NCBI GenBank assembly: GCA_028066245.1
Contig: JALCBR010000058.1
Location: 1 to 32,831, forward strand
Source of the DNA: Pirellulales bacterium
GTDB taxonomy: Bacteria; Planctomycetota; Planctomycetia; Pirellulales; S012-138
DNA length: 32,831 bases
Direction: 5' to 3'
Part shown: positions 16,335 to 25,570 of the stretch, piece after piece
How positions within the stretch are numbered: the first letter of the stretch is position 1
Layout of the letters: every line of letters begins with the position of its first letter
Program-made: the position numbers and the translations under genes
Notes under the pieces: generated by a model
Seen by the model: only the letters and a program-made list of their open reading frames with translations
What the model was told of the DNA's origin: nothing
Database searches by the model: none

Positions 16335-19022
16335 ATGAAGCAATTGAAAACAAAAGGTCGAACGAGCGCCCCCAAATGGCGCCGCTGGCTCCTGACGGGG
16401 CTGGCATTTCTCATTCCCGCCGTCATCGCGATGGCTGTGCTGCCCGGCACCCTCTTCGCCCAGGGCGGAGAGGCTGGCACAGATGCCGAACCAGCTCATG
16501 AAACCAGTGGATTGGCTGTCGCCATCTGGGTGATCGCATTCGTGGGCGCTTTGGTGGCCCTGATTCAGGCCTGGGTCTTCTACAAGAAGATGAAGGAGGC
16601 CGATGAAGGCAACGAGACCATGATTGAGATTGCCGGGCACGTCCGCGAAGGGGCAAATGCCTATCTCAAGCAGCAGTACATCGTTGTCGCGATCTTCTTC
16701 GTTGTCATCTTCGCGCTGCTCTCATACGCGGCTTACGTGCTGGACGCCCAAAGCGGCTGGGTTCCGTTTGCTTTCATCACCGGCGGATTCTTCTCCGGGT
16801 TGGCCGGTTGGTTTGGCATGAAGACGGCCACCTGGGCCAGCAGCCGAACAGCCGCCGGCGCTCAGAAATCACTCAACCAAGGTTTGCAGGTCGCCTTCCG
16901 CTCGGGAGCTGTGATGGGCCTGACGGTTGTCGGCCTTGGCTTGTTGGATATCACGCTCTGGTTCGGCTTCCTCCACTGGGTTTGGCCGATGATGACCGGC
17001 AAGTCGATGGACTTGGTTGAGATCACCGTGACGATGCTTTGTTTCGGCATGGGGGCCAGTGCACAAGCGTTGTTTGCCCGTGTTGGAGGCGGCATCTTCA
17101 CCAAGGCCGCCGACGTTGGTGCGGACCTTGTTGGTAAGGTTGAAAAGGACATTCCGGAAGACGATCCCCGCAACCCGGCCACAATTGCTGACAACGTGGG
17201 TGACAACGTGGGTGATGTCGCCGGAATGGGCGCGGACCTGTACGAATCGTACTGCGGTTCGATCCTGGCAACCGCCGCTTTGGGTGTGGCTGCCTATGCG
17301 TCTTCAAGTGAGATCCTGCCTGAGGGCATGACCAGCCACAACGCACAGATGCAGTCGCTGTTGTTGCCCATGGCGATCGCCGGCGTTGGTATCTTCCTTT
17401 CTATTCTGGGCATTTACCTCGTCCGTACGGATGAAGATGCCTCTCAGAAGACGCTGCTCAAAGCTTTGGGACGGGGAATCAACTTGTCCACGATGCTGGT
17501 TGCTGTAGCGGCCGCTGGTTTGACGTATTTGCTGATGCCGCTCTCTCCGGGCACTGAGTTGTTTGGCTTGCCCATCTCCGGAGTCGCTGCCAGTGTTGTG
17601 GTCGGCCTCTTTGCCGGCTGGGTGATTGGAAAATGGACTGAGTACGCCACCAGCGATGAATACGCACCGACAAAGAATCTGGCGGCTCAGGCCGAAACCG
17701 GAGCTGCGACCATCATCATCGGCGGAGTCGCCGAAGGCATGGCCAGCGTTTGGGTTCCGGTCATTACTGTCTGTATTGCCACTTTGCTGGCATTTGGCTT
17801 TGCCGCCGGATGGCAGTTTGATGACATGAGTTACTTCGCTCTCGGCCTGTACGGCGTCGGCATCGCCGCCGTCGGTATGCTCAGCACGCTGGGTATCACG
17901 CTGGCCACGGACGCTTACGGTCCTATTGCGGATAACGCCGGCGGCAACGCCGAGATGGCTCACCTGGAACCCCAAGTTCGCCAACGAACGGATGCCCTGG
18001 ACAGCTTGGGCAATACCACCGCCGCCACGGGCAAGGGTTTCGCCATCGGTTCGGCCGCTTTGACCGCTTTGGCTTTGCTGGCCGCCTATGTGGAAGAGGT
18101 TCGCATCGGTTTCGAACGCTGGGGGCAGTCAGCGGTGACCACGGAAATGTCCGACGGATTCTACAAGGTCTCCAACCAGTTCCTTGTGCACAAGGAAGGA
18201 GACGAGCCCGAAGAATGGCACATGTATCTGGCCATGCCTGAACAGGTCCGCGAAGTCGAGAACTGGAAAGAAATCGAGTTCCTTGGTTCGCCGTTGGAGG
18301 AAAGCATTGTCAAAATGGCGAACGATGCTTCACCGGGCGAAGGAGATGAGGCGACACACAGAGCCGTCTTTGGTCCGGATGAATCCGAACTCGTTAAGCT
18401 CAAAGAAGCCACGCTGCCACAGTTTGCGACCTATTACGACGCTTCACTGATGAATCCCAAGGTTCTCGTCGGCGTCTTCCTGGGAGCAATGGCTACCTTC
18501 GTCTTCTGTGCGATGACGATGAAAGCTGTTGGCCGCGCCGCCAAGGGCATGGTGGAGGAAGTCCGCCGTCAGTTTCGTGAGAACCCCGGCATTATGGACG
18601 GGTCCGCCAAACCGGACTACGCCCGCCCGGTGGCCATCAGCACCAAGGCTGCTCAGAAGGAAATGATCCTGCCGTCATTGCTGGGCCTGGCCACGCCTGT
18701 GGTTGTTGGGCTCTTGCTCGGCGTTTCCGGAGTCATGGGCTTGCTGGTCGGTGCCTTGACCGCTGGGTTCTGCGTGGCCGTCTTCATGGCCAACTCTGGT
18801 GGAGCCTGGGACAACGCCAAGAAGTACATTGAGGCCGGCCATTTCGGCGGCAAAGGTTCAGATGCCCACAAAGCTGGCGTCGTTGGCGATACTGTCGGCG
18901 ATCCGTTCAAGGATACTAGCGGTCCCAGCTTGAACATCCTCATCAAGCTGATGTCGATGGTCAGCGTGGTTATCGCCGGACTGATCGTTCGCTACAGTCT
19001 GTACGCGATGGGCGTCTTCTAA
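16335..19022 (+). CDS. hppA: Membrane-bound pyrophosphatase (ion-pumping)
   Basis: 895 residues from ATG 16335 (AAAAGG about 9 bases upstream). It couples hydrolysis of pyrophosphate to pumping of H+ or Na+ across a membrane. The substrate-binding block around residues 255-305 ([20 protein letters not shown], then [20 protein letters not shown]) and the C-terminal block [19 protein letters not shown] are intact. GNTTAATGK at 559-567 has Ala563 and Gly566, the signature of the K+-dependent class; the ion pumped cannot be decided here. Around residues 590-700 there is a hydrophilic segment of roughly 100 extra residues between two membrane helices. The family is usually about 670-800 residues. 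The N-terminus carries an extra hydrophobic, signal-like helix. A strong terminator follows. Confidence 0.96.
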   Translation: MKQLKTKGRTSAPKWRRWLLTGLAFLIPAVIAMAVLPGTLFAQGGEAGTDAEPAHETSGLAVAIWVIAFVGALVALIQAWVFYKKMKEADEGNETMIEIAGHVREGANAYLKQQYIVVAIFFVVIFALLSYAAYVLDAQSGWVPFAFITGGFFSGLAGWFGMKTATWASSRTAAGAQKSLNQGLQVAFRSGAVMGLTVVGLGLLDITLWFGFLHWVWPMMTGKSMDLVEITVTMLCFGMGASAQALFARVGGGIFTKAADVGADLVGKVEKDIPEDDPRNPATIADNVGDNVGDVAGMGADLYESYCGSILATAALGVAAYASSSEILPEGMTSHNAQMQSLLLPMAIAGVGIFLSILGIYLVRTDEDASQKTLLKALGRGINLSTMLVAVAAAGLTYLLMPLSPGTELFGLPISGVAASVVVGLFAGWVIGKWTEYATSDEYAPTKNLAAQAETGAATIIIGGVAEGMASVWVPVITVCIATLLAFGFAAGWQFDDMSYFALGLYGVGIAAVGMLSTLGITLATDAYGPIADNAGGNAEMAHLEPQVRQRTDALDSLGNTTAATGKGFAIGSAALTALALLAAYVEEVRIGFERWGQSAVTTEMSDGFYKVSNQFLVHKEGDEPEEWHMYLAMPEQVREVENWKEIEFLGSPLEESIVKMANDASPGEGDEATHRAVFGPDESELVKLKEATLPQFATYYDASLMNPKVLVGVFLGAMATFVFCAMTMKAVGRAAKGMVEEVRRQFRENPGIMDGSAKPDYARPVAISTKAAQKEMILPSLLGLATPVVVGLLLGVSGVMGLLVGALTAGFCVAVFMANSGGAWDNAKKYIEAGHFGGKGSDAHKAGVVGDTVGDPFKDTSGPSLNILIKLMSMVSVVIAGLIVRYSLYAMGVF

Positions 19023-19342
19023 GAACCTCTGATTTGTTCGAACCGGATTGACCCACACCGTTCGTTCTCAAAGCGGCAGCCGTGCAAATGGCTGCCGCTT
19101 TTCTGCGCGCTGGCGTTGTATGTCCCGTTTGAAAGTGCCTACACGCCATTCAAACCTGATGTCAGCAACTTCAGGAATTGCGCGCAGGCGGCGTAGGGGA
19201 CGGTATACTCCTGATCGAGTTCCCGTGTGTTCAGAACGGCTCACTAGAGCTCAATCGAACAAAGCTTCGTAGAGATCGTGTCAGACCTTGCCGTTGACTG
19301 AAGTTGATGAAAGAGCCGAATAGCTAAATCAATACGAAACAA
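19023..19342. other. 320-bp convergent intergenic region
   Basis: It separates the hppA stop from the end of the SUKH gene. Apart from the hppA terminator, nothing recognisable was found. The short frame at 19048-19272 has no coding character. Confidence 0.5.
19070..19101 (+). terminator. Rho-independent terminator after hppA
   Basis: A perfect 12-bp stem, AAAGCGGCAGCC (19070-19081) with GGCTGCCGCTTT (19090-19101), surrounds an 8-nt loop. The right arm ends in TTT and one more T follows at 19102. It lies 48 bases after the hppA stop. Confidence 0.85.
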
Positions 19343-19963
19343 TCAAATCATGTCCTTGTCGACCTGATTCCATTCCTCTGGGTATTCCATGCGAGCGAAT
19401 TTTTCCGCCGCCGCAATTTCAGACGCTAAAAAACGTTCAAACGACCGCCATTGCTGGACCTTCTTTCCACCTTCTAAATACGAGGAGATTGCCCCCGTCT
19501 CACTCAAGAAATAGCCACAATTTTCATTGTCAGAATAACACCGACCACCAAACATAAGCCACTCTGGATCAACTTCGTAACTGTGTTTTTCGGTTCGATT
19601 GGCCGTCGATAAATCAAGACACTGAAAACCTGACCGATCCAATAGTGGTGGATCTTTCAACATCCCGTAAGACATCCCAAAAAGGTCTAAGTCAAACGCT
19701 TGAAAACCGTTGCTCAGCAGAAGAAACTCTCGGTAAATTTCGGGAATCTTGATTTGGTGAAGTTTTTGGTACGTCTTGAAGTCTCTCTTCTTTGCAGGTG
19801 GAAACACCCAAAAAGCATAAGACTCGGGGCCTTCCCAAGGTTGATGCAACAACCGCAACGCGTCGTCTCGATCATCAACTCTTGCTTTTCCAAACCGAAC
19901 GCAAATCTTGGCCAACGGGCGAGGTAGCCGTTTCAATCGTCTTTGATGCTTTTGCTGAAGCAT
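19343..19963 (-). CDS. SMI1/KNR4 (SUKH) family protein
   Basis: 206 residues from ATG 19963. The central part carries the SUKH pattern: IPEIYREFLLLSNGFQAFDL (about residues 73-92) followed by a Phe-Gly strand, and later WLMFGGRCYSDNENCGYFL and W..F..FLASE. SUKH proteins are often immunity proteins that neutralise polymorphic or contact-delivered toxins; others have unrelated binding roles. No toxin, secretion or polymorphic-toxin gene lies beside it. Its DNA is visibly richer in A+T than its neighbours, with many AAA/TTT runs, which hints at transfer from elsewhere. The family call is good; the immunity role is inference. Confidence 0.8.
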   Translation of the reverse strand: MLQQKHQRRLKRLPRPLAKICVRFGKARVDDRDDALRLLHQPWEGPESYAFWVFPPAKKRDFKTYQKLHQIKIPEIYREFLLLSNGFQAFDLDLFGMSYGMLKDPPLLDRSGFQCLDLSTANRTEKHSYEVDPEWLMFGGRCYSDNENCGYFLSETGAISSYLEGGKKVQQWRSFERFLASEIAAAEKFARMEYPEEWNQVDKDMI

Positions 19964-20114
19964 AAGGATCCATTCTCCATGATTTTCTTGAAAGCAGCCT
20001 CGAAACTCTGTTCAGGCCCTCGGTAATCGTTTCGTGGCGAAATCGCTGGTCTTGAAGCTTCTTCTTAGTTCTTTTGAAGACATGTCACCAACATTTATCA
20101 CTAACGGGATCACC

Positions 20115-20678
20115 ATGAACAGAACCATCTTGATTGTCAGCCTAGCCACGTTCAGTTTGGGGTTCCCTTTTTCGACCGGGGCGGGCGACACTCCGACTTC
20201 CGCCGACGATTTTGATCAGCGGCTGGCTGAACTTGGCTACGAACTGCCGCCGGTGGCTGGTTCTGTGGGCATCTACAAGAGCGTGGTGGTTGTTGACAAC
20301 ATGGCCTATCTGGCCGGACACATTCCGCGAAATGCTGAAGGCGAGATTATGCGCGGCAAGGTCGGCGAGAGTGTCACGCTGGAACAAGCCCAGGCCGCTG
20401 CGCGCCGTAGCGGGCTGGCGATGTTGGCTTCACTCAAAGCCGAGTTGGGCACGCTGAATCGCGTCAAGCGACTCGTTAAAACCACTGGCATGGTGAACTG
20501 CACGGCGGACTTTGTCGATCAACCCAAGATCATTAACGGATGCAGCCAACTGTTCAAGGATCTCTTCGGTGATGATCGTGGCGTGGGTGCCCGCGCCACG
20601 GTCGGCATGAACTCTCTGCCGGCTGGCGCGATTGTCGAGATCGAAGCCATCTTCGAACTGGAGCCGACCGAGCGATAG
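20115..20678 (+). CDS. Exported RidA/YjgF family protein
   Basis: 187 residues from ATG 20115. An upstream frame to 20034 adds unlikely residues. Residues 1-24 form a signal peptide (ILIVSLATFSLGFPFSTGAG), which is unusual for RidA, normally a cytoplasmic protein of about 130 residues. The RidA domain covers about residues 35-185: YLAGHIPRN, LEQAQAAARRSGLAMLASLK, and GARATVGMNSLPAGAIVEIE, which holds the conserved Arg that binds the substrate carboxylate. RidA hydrolyses reactive imine/enamine intermediates released by PLP enzymes to keto acids and ammonia. It converges with an exported PLP-dependent aminotransferase, which fits that role. The subgroup, and whether it is a true deaminase, are not certain. 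Confidence 0.88.
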   Translation: MNRTILIVSLATFSLGFPFSTGAGDTPTSADDFDQRLAELGYELPPVAGSVGIYKSVVVVDNMAYLAGHIPRNAEGEIMRGKVGESVTLEQAQAAARRSGLAMLASLKAELGTLNRVKRLVKTTGMVNCTADFVDQPKIINGCSQLFKDLFGDDRGVGARATVGMNSLPAGAIVEIEAIFELEPTER

Positions 20679-20731
20679 GCAAGGTGCTACGGGAATAGAT
20701 CAGCAAGTGAGCCGCAGCACAGTCAACTCCT

Positions 20732-22054
20732 TCACGCGACAGCGCGGATGAACTCTTCAATCTCGCTCTTGGACGTGAACACGTTTGGTGAGACACGCAG
20801 GTTGTTTAGCCCGAGATTGCTAAAGGGGCGCACAACAATGCCGCGCTCGTTGAACAACTTGCGTGACAATGCTCCCGCCGGACGAGAAACGCGGATGGAA
20901 TAGAGCGAACCGGCCAGTTTCCAATCATCGGGCGACGTCCAGCTTAAAGAATCTGCCTGTTCAACAAGGCCCTGCGTGAAGCTCCACAAATCGCGGAGCC
21001 GGTCCTCGCGCTGCCGCCAGGTGAGCTTCTGCAGGAATGTCATGGCGTCGTCCAGGGCCAACACGTCTGGCATGTTTCGCGTTCCGTAGTCTTCATAACG
21101 GCGGGCGGAACCAGACCATTGTGCCTGTCCCCAGGTCACGGAGAGCGGCTGCAATGTGTCGTGAATCCGCCCGTTGACATAGGCCAGCCCGGTCCCTTTT
21201 GGTCCTCCCAACCATTTGTGGCCACTGGTGGCCAGCACATCCACGTTCATCGCTGCGGAATCCAGCTTCAGCATGCCGGCAGTCTGCGCCGCGTCCACGG
21301 CGATAAATTCCACTCCACGCTCGCGGGCCATGTCCGCGATTTCCTTGACCGGATGACGAATGCCCACGGTGTTGTCAATGTGGGGAAAAACCAGCAAACG
21401 CGTGCGAGGACTGATTTCTGCTGCGTGGGCGGCAACAATCTCGTCCGCCGTGATCCCGGGAAGGGAATCGGTAGGAAACGCAAAACGCCGCACTCGGAAC
21501 TTGCCCAGCTTGGCCCGTTCCGTAAACGGCAAACTTGCGCCAGCATGGTTGAGCGTACTGAAAAGCACTTCATCGTCCGCTTTAAGCGGCAAACCCAATG
21601 CCAGAGTGTTGAACATCTCTGTTGTGTTGTGGGTGATGGCAACATCGCTCGATCGGCAACCTAATGCTTCGGCGGCAAGTTCGCGTGTGTGCGCCAGCGG
21701 CTCATCCCAGGCATCTCCCCAGATATGCAGCCACGGGTTGGATTCGCAAAGCTCCACATATTGTTGGAATGCCGCCTGCACGGGACGGGGGATTGTCCCG
21801 ATGGCCGCGTGGTTCAAATAGTTGACGGAATCGGCCACAGAATATTGCTTGGCCAACGTGGCGAAGCGGTCCTCAGAGACAGACTCCACCTGCTGTGAAA
21901 CAGCGGCGACTGACTGGCGAATGCCGGCCAGTTGCGCGGCGAAGACTCCCGCGACACCTGCGGTTGCCGCTCCGGATGTTGCCAGGAATGAGCGGCGAGA
22001 TTGCCGCGGCGCGGGTGGGTTGCCGGAAGAATCACTGGAGGTTTGCTGGAACAT
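20732..22054 (-). CDS. Tat-exported class V aminotransferase/cysteine desulfurase-like PLP enzyme
   Basis: 440 residues from ATG 22054. The frame is open to 22114, but starting at 22054 places a twin-arginine signal (SRRSFLATSG) near residue 20, followed by an Ala/Gly-rich hydrophobic stretch. The mature part is a class V fold: NHAAIGTIPRPV, ITHNTTEMFNTLALGL, VFPHIDNTVGIRHPVKEIAD, VDAAQTAGMLKLD, and the PLP lysine in ATSGHKWLGGPKGTG. Isopenicillin N epimerase and SufS-like enzymes share this fold, so the reaction is open: transamination, epimerisation or C-S/C-N lyase. Export of a folded cofactor protein through Tat fits PLP being loaded in the cytoplasm. The aldehyde dehydrogenase lies 68 bases upstream. 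Confidence 0.9.
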   Translation of the reverse strand: MFQQTSSDSSGNPPAPRQSRRSFLATSGAATAGVAGVFAAQLAGIRQSVAAVSQQVESVSEDRFATLAKQYSVADSVNYLNHAAIGTIPRPVQAAFQQYVELCESNPWLHIWGDAWDEPLAHTRELAAEALGCRSSDVAITHNTTEMFNTLALGLPLKADDEVLFSTLNHAGASLPFTERAKLGKFRVRRFAFPTDSLPGITADEIVAAHAAEISPRTRLLVFPHIDNTVGIRHPVKEIADMARERGVEFIAVDAAQTAGMLKLDSAAMNVDVLATSGHKWLGGPKGTGLAYVNGRIHDTLQPLSVTWGQAQWSGSARRYEDYGTRNMPDVLALDDAMTFLQKLTWRQREDRLRDLWSFTQGLVEQADSLSWTSPDDWKLAGSLYSIRVSRPAGALSRKLFNERGIVVRPFSNLGLNNLRVSPNVFTSKSEIEEFIRAVA

Positions 22055-22122
22055 CAGGTCGCCTTTTCTTGTTGAGTCAACTTCCAAACTGCTCTGCCCC
22101 GCCGGTGAAATCAAGCGTCTGG

Positions 22123-23634
22123 CTAAAGTCGGACGGTCACGGCTTTGGTTTCTGTGTAGAGTTCGATGGCCTCACGTCCCATTTCGCGTCCCCAGCCGGA
22201 TTGTTTGTACCCGCCGAAGGGGAGCGCCGCATCGAACACGTTGTAGCAATTGACCCACACACTGCCGGCACGAAGCTTTCTCGCCAACCGATGTGCCTGA
22301 CTGACGTCTCGCGTCCATACGGCAGCCGCCAAACCGTAGACGCTGTCATTGGCCGCGTCCACGAGCTTGTCAAGATTGTCATACGGCACAGCAGCCACGA
22401 CAGGGCCAAAGATCTCTTCGCGCATCACCGACATATCCGGCCGCGTGTCGACGAGTACGGTTGGTTCGACAAAGTAACCAGCATCGCCCAGCCGGCTCCC
22501 GCCTACGACCGCTTTAGCGCCGTCTGCGAGACCTGATTCGAGATATCCGCAGACGCGGTCCTGCTGGATCTGCGAGACCATGGGCCCCATTTCCGTTTCT
22601 GGGTTCATTCCTGGGCCCACCTTGATGCGGCTGGCTGCACTCGCAATGCCCTCAACAACCTGATCAAACTGGCTCTGATGGACAAACAATCGCGAGCCGG
22701 CGCAGCAACATTGGCCGTGGTTAAAGAAGATGGCGCTGGCCGCTCCGGGGATGGCGGTTTCCAGGTCGGCATCGGGCAAGATGACGTTGGGGCTCTTGCC
22801 GCCCAGTTCTAGCGTGATGCGTTTGAGATTGGTCTCACCGGCGGCTTTGACGATCAGCTTGCCAACTTCCGTTGAACCGGTGAACGCGACCTTGTCGACG
22901 TCTGGATGAGCGGCCAGCGCTGCGCCGGCTGTTTCGCCAAACCCGGTGATGATATTTACAACGCCAGGGGGAAAACCGGCCTCCTGGATGAGTTGCCCAA
23001 GCCGCAACGCGGACAGTGGCGTCTCTTCGGCAGCCTTCAGAATCAGTGTGCAACCGGTCGCCAACGCTGGGCCAAGCTTCCACGCCGCCATTAACAAGGG
23101 AAAGTTCCAGGGAATGATCTGCCCGACCACACCGACAGGCTCGCGGAGCGTATAGCTATGGAATTCCACGTCCGGCATATAGGGGACGGAGATTGGAATC
23201 GTCGATCCTTCCACCTTGGTTGCCCAGCCGGCCATGTAGCGAAACAGGTCCACCGCCAACGGCACATCCGCGACCGCCGCAACAGCCCGTGGCTTGCCGT
23301 TGTCCAAGCTTTCGATCTCGGCAAACTCGTCGAGATGGGCTTCGAGCAGATCGGCCAATTTCCAAATCAGCTTGCCTCGCTCTGACGATGTCATTCGTGG
23401 CCAGGGCCCTTCGTCAAAAGCATGTCGTGCTGCGCTGACCGCCGCGTTGATGTCCAGAGCGTCTCCTTCCGCCACATTTGTCAACGTCTCGCCACTGGCA
23501 GGGTCTTTGACTTCAAACTGCTTACCCGAGGCGGCATCAACCCACTGGCCACCAACCAGCAACTGATGCGGTTGTCGTAGGAACTGGCTCACTTGTTCGC
23601 TGATCTCAGGCGATGGTGTTGTCAGAACGGTCAT
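22123..23634 (-). CDS. NAD(P)-dependent aldehyde dehydrogenase
   Basis: 503 residues from ATG 23634, with GGAG seven bases upstream. The longer frame to 23844 is rejected for lack of family likeness. It shows IIPWNFPLLMAAWKLGPALA (coenzyme region), KVAFTGSTEVGK (Rossmann loop), general base Glu in ITLELGGKSPN, the catalytic Cys in HGQCCCAGSR (about residue 306), EEIFGPV, and LPFGGYKQSGWGREMG at the end. This is the ALDH1/2-type class, which oxidises a range of aldehydes to acids. The next gene downstream is the Tat-exported PLP enzyme; the pair may be one transcript. It has no signal peptide. The exact substrate is unknown. Confidence 0.93.
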   Translation of the reverse strand: MTVLTTPSPEISEQVSQFLRQPHQLLVGGQWVDAASGKQFEVKDPASGETLTNVAEGDALDINAAVSAARHAFDEGPWPRMTSSERGKLIWKLADLLEAHLDEFAEIESLDNGKPRAVAAVADVPLAVDLFRYMAGWATKVEGSTIPISVPYMPDVEFHSYTLREPVGVVGQIIPWNFPLLMAAWKLGPALATGCTLILKAAEETPLSALRLGQLIQEAGFPPGVVNIITGFGETAGAALAAHPDVDKVAFTGSTEVGKLIVKAAGETNLKRITLELGGKSPNVILPDADLETAIPGAASAIFFNHGQCCCAGSRLFVHQSQFDQVVEGIASAASRIKVGPGMNPETEMGPMVSQIQQDRVCGYLESGLADGAKAVVGGSRLGDAGYFVEPTVLVDTRPDMSVMREEIFGPVVAAVPYDNLDKLVDAANDSVYGLAAAVWTRDVSQAHRLARKLRAGSVWVNCYNVFDAALPFGGYKQSGWGREMGREAIELYTETKAVTVRL

Positions 23635-23765
23635 CGGGAAGCTCCATGCGGGACGGGGAGGTTGCGCCTGTGCGAATGATAGAACTCGTGGGAAAAATTC
23701 GCAACTTTCGCCGAGCCCAGTAGAGGGCGGAGTTGCTGGACAAGCGCGAGTGATCTCGATTGCGC

Positions 23766-23793
23766 AAAAGAAAAGCCCCGGCATAGCCGGGGC
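23766..23793 (-). terminator. Rho-independent terminator of the ECF sigma gene
   Basis: Plus-strand arms GCCCCGGC (23775-23782) and GCCGGGGC (23786-23793) with a 3-nt loop; on the minus strand the stem is followed by TTTTCTTTT (23774-23766). It lies about 100 bases beyond the sigma-factor stop and before the aldehyde dehydrogenase start. Confidence 0.85.
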
Positions 23794-23891
23794 GGGCGCC
23801 TGCTGATTTATGATGGCACTCGATTTCCCGGTCGCCGCGCTCAACGCGGCACGGCGACCGGCCTTGGCAAAATCAACGGGAAATCGCGGTG

Positions 23892-25352
23892 TCAGTCTTT
23901 CTTGCCGAGCTTCCGTTTTAGCTCTTCAACTTGCTTTCGCAGTTCGGCGTTTTCCCGTTGTAGCCGCATGTTCTCACGATAGATTTCGAGCTGCTGCTCC
24001 AACTCTTCGATACGTTGCTCGAGCCGAGTGCTTCTTGTGTCCGCCGTAGCCCTGTTGGCAAGCATCTGCTGCAATGCAGCTTGATAGGCCGTTTGGACGG
24101 GAGGCAGCAGCTCCAGTGAACTTTTTGCCGCTTCCGTGCTCTGCGCATGGAGAGCGGATTCGATCGCTCGCTGCGCGAGCAGTTGTTGGATTAAAGAGGA
24201 ATTCGCAGCAGCTTGCTGCCTGGGGGCGATAATTCTCAGATAGTCGGCCACAGAGTTCGCGGCAGCACTTTCTACCTCAGCATAGCCTTGCGCGCTGGAG
24301 TGTTTCTTGCGGAGATCTTGCAGGCTGGCGTCAAGCACCCTCAGGTAGCTCGCTTCCCTCTCTTCATCCTGCTGGTTTTCCGTGACGACTTGCGCTTCGT
24401 CGTCATCTTGAACCCGTGTCGGTCCAGACGGAACATCAGCAAGCGTAACCAGTACTCCAGCGGCATTCGAGTTCGGCTCCTGGGCAATCGCCATGGCTGA
24501 GATGGCGACCAAGCCCACCGATGCTCCGAGGATCATTGTCATTGTTGACTTCACGAAAGTGGTCATGAACATCGTCTTCAAGACTCCTTGAGCTAGGGTC
24601 AGCGATGCCTGCTGTCCGGATGTCGCCAGCAGCCCATTGGCCCAGGCGATCCGAACTTGCGCGGCGACAAGAACGGTTGAATTCAAAACACTTGCGGAAG
24701 GCAAAGTGGTCCCAGCAGAAACAGCCTGGGAAAGGCTCGCCACCGTGATGCCTGCGATGCCCAACACTCCCAGTCGGCGACGGAGCATGGTACGTCCACG
24801 CTGCACCCGTTTGTGCAGTGCGGCTTCACTGATCTTCAGCCGCTTTGCTGCTGCGGCACGCTCCTCTCCCTGGAGATAACAAACAATCAAAGGGGTACGA
24901 TACTTTTCCGGCAGCCGATCAAGTTGTTCATGCAATGCCAGGATCGTGGCTCGCGTGGAAACCTTTTCCAGGCTCCCCTGCGGCAACGCATCCTCAGGGG
25001 GGAGTTCGGTTGTTTTTCGTCTCGCGATACGCTTACGCGCCGCCAAGGCGGATCTCAAAGCCACGCGGTGCAGCCAAGCGACAAGACTCTCCTTCTTGCT
25101 GATGCCGGACGCCTTCCGCGCGAGTACGAAGAAGGTTGCTTGGAACGCATCCTCCGCATCGGCACGATTTCCCAACACCGCCGTACAGACCGATGACACC
25201 ATGCGGGCGTGCCGTTGAACGATGGCGCGGAATCCCGCCTCGTTTCCAGTTTCGCAGAAATCCGTCAACAGGGCCGCGTCGCTCAAGTCAGCGACGGACA
25301 CATCCGGCGGTTCGGCCTCATGAGATTGTGTTGTCACATTCAACGGGATCAT
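23892..25352 (-). CDS. ECF sigma factor with membrane helix and C-terminal coiled coil
   Basis: 486 residues from ATG 25352 (no clear Shine-Dalgarno). Residues about 25-110 form sigma region 2 (FRAIVQRHARMVSSVCTAVL, NRADAEDAFQATFFVLARKA). Residues about 135-195 form region 4 with its helix-turn-helix (LPEKYRTPLIVCYLQGEERA, KRLKISEAALHKRVQRGR). After about residue 195 the protein continues: a weakly hydrophobic section, then a convincing membrane helix near 270-290 (TMILGASVGLVAISAMAIAQ), then about 190 residues of charged helix ending in a leucine-rich coiled coil (RIEELEQQLEIYRENMRLQR). An ordinary ECF sigma is about 180-200 residues. The tail is likely to act as a built-in sensor or anchor in place of a separate anti-sigma factor, as inferred for other extended planctomycete sigmas. 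A terminator follows. Confidence 0.9.
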   Translation of the reverse strand: MIPLNVTTQSHEAEPPDVSVADLSDAALLTDFCETGNEAGFRAIVQRHARMVSSVCTAVLGNRADAEDAFQATFFVLARKASGISKKESLVAWLHRVALRSALAARKRIARRKTTELPPEDALPQGSLEKVSTRATILALHEQLDRLPEKYRTPLIVCYLQGEERAAAAKRLKISEAALHKRVQRGRTMLRRRLGVLGIAGITVASLSQAVSAGTTLPSASVLNSTVLVAAQVRIAWANGLLATSGQQASLTLAQGVLKTMFMTTFVKSTMTMILGASVGLVAISAMAIAQEPNSNAAGVLVTLADVPSGPTRVQDDDEAQVVTENQQDEEREASYLRVLDASLQDLRKKHSSAQGYAEVESAAANSVADYLRIIAPRQQAAANSSLIQQLLAQRAIESALHAQSTEAAKSSLELLPPVQTAYQAALQQMLANRATADTRSTRLEQRIEELEQQLEIYRENMRLQRENAELRKQVEELKRKLGKKD

Positions 25353-25570
25353 CCAAAACGACTTTGCTGCGCGGCATTGATAGAATAGAGTGTCGCAGCA
25401 CGTCGGTCGTGGACAAAGAAATCAGAGATCTGGAAATTTGGCGATCTTGCGAAATGCCAGGGTTCGCCGTTGTTGATTGTTCGCCATCACGGAGATCACT
25501 TGTTCACGGCAAGCAGGAACGCATTTCCGCCAAGTGTTCACCCCTAGGTAACTCCAACTGCCGACGTTCC

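Noticed and set aside
17304-17984. 226-residue minus-strand frame inside hppA
   Set aside because: It is opposite conserved pyrophosphatase sequence; the residues show no domain.
25136-25570. N-terminal extension of the four-helix membrane protein
   Set aside because: It overlaps the sigma gene on the other strand and has no protein-like pattern; ATG 25571 starts just before TM1.
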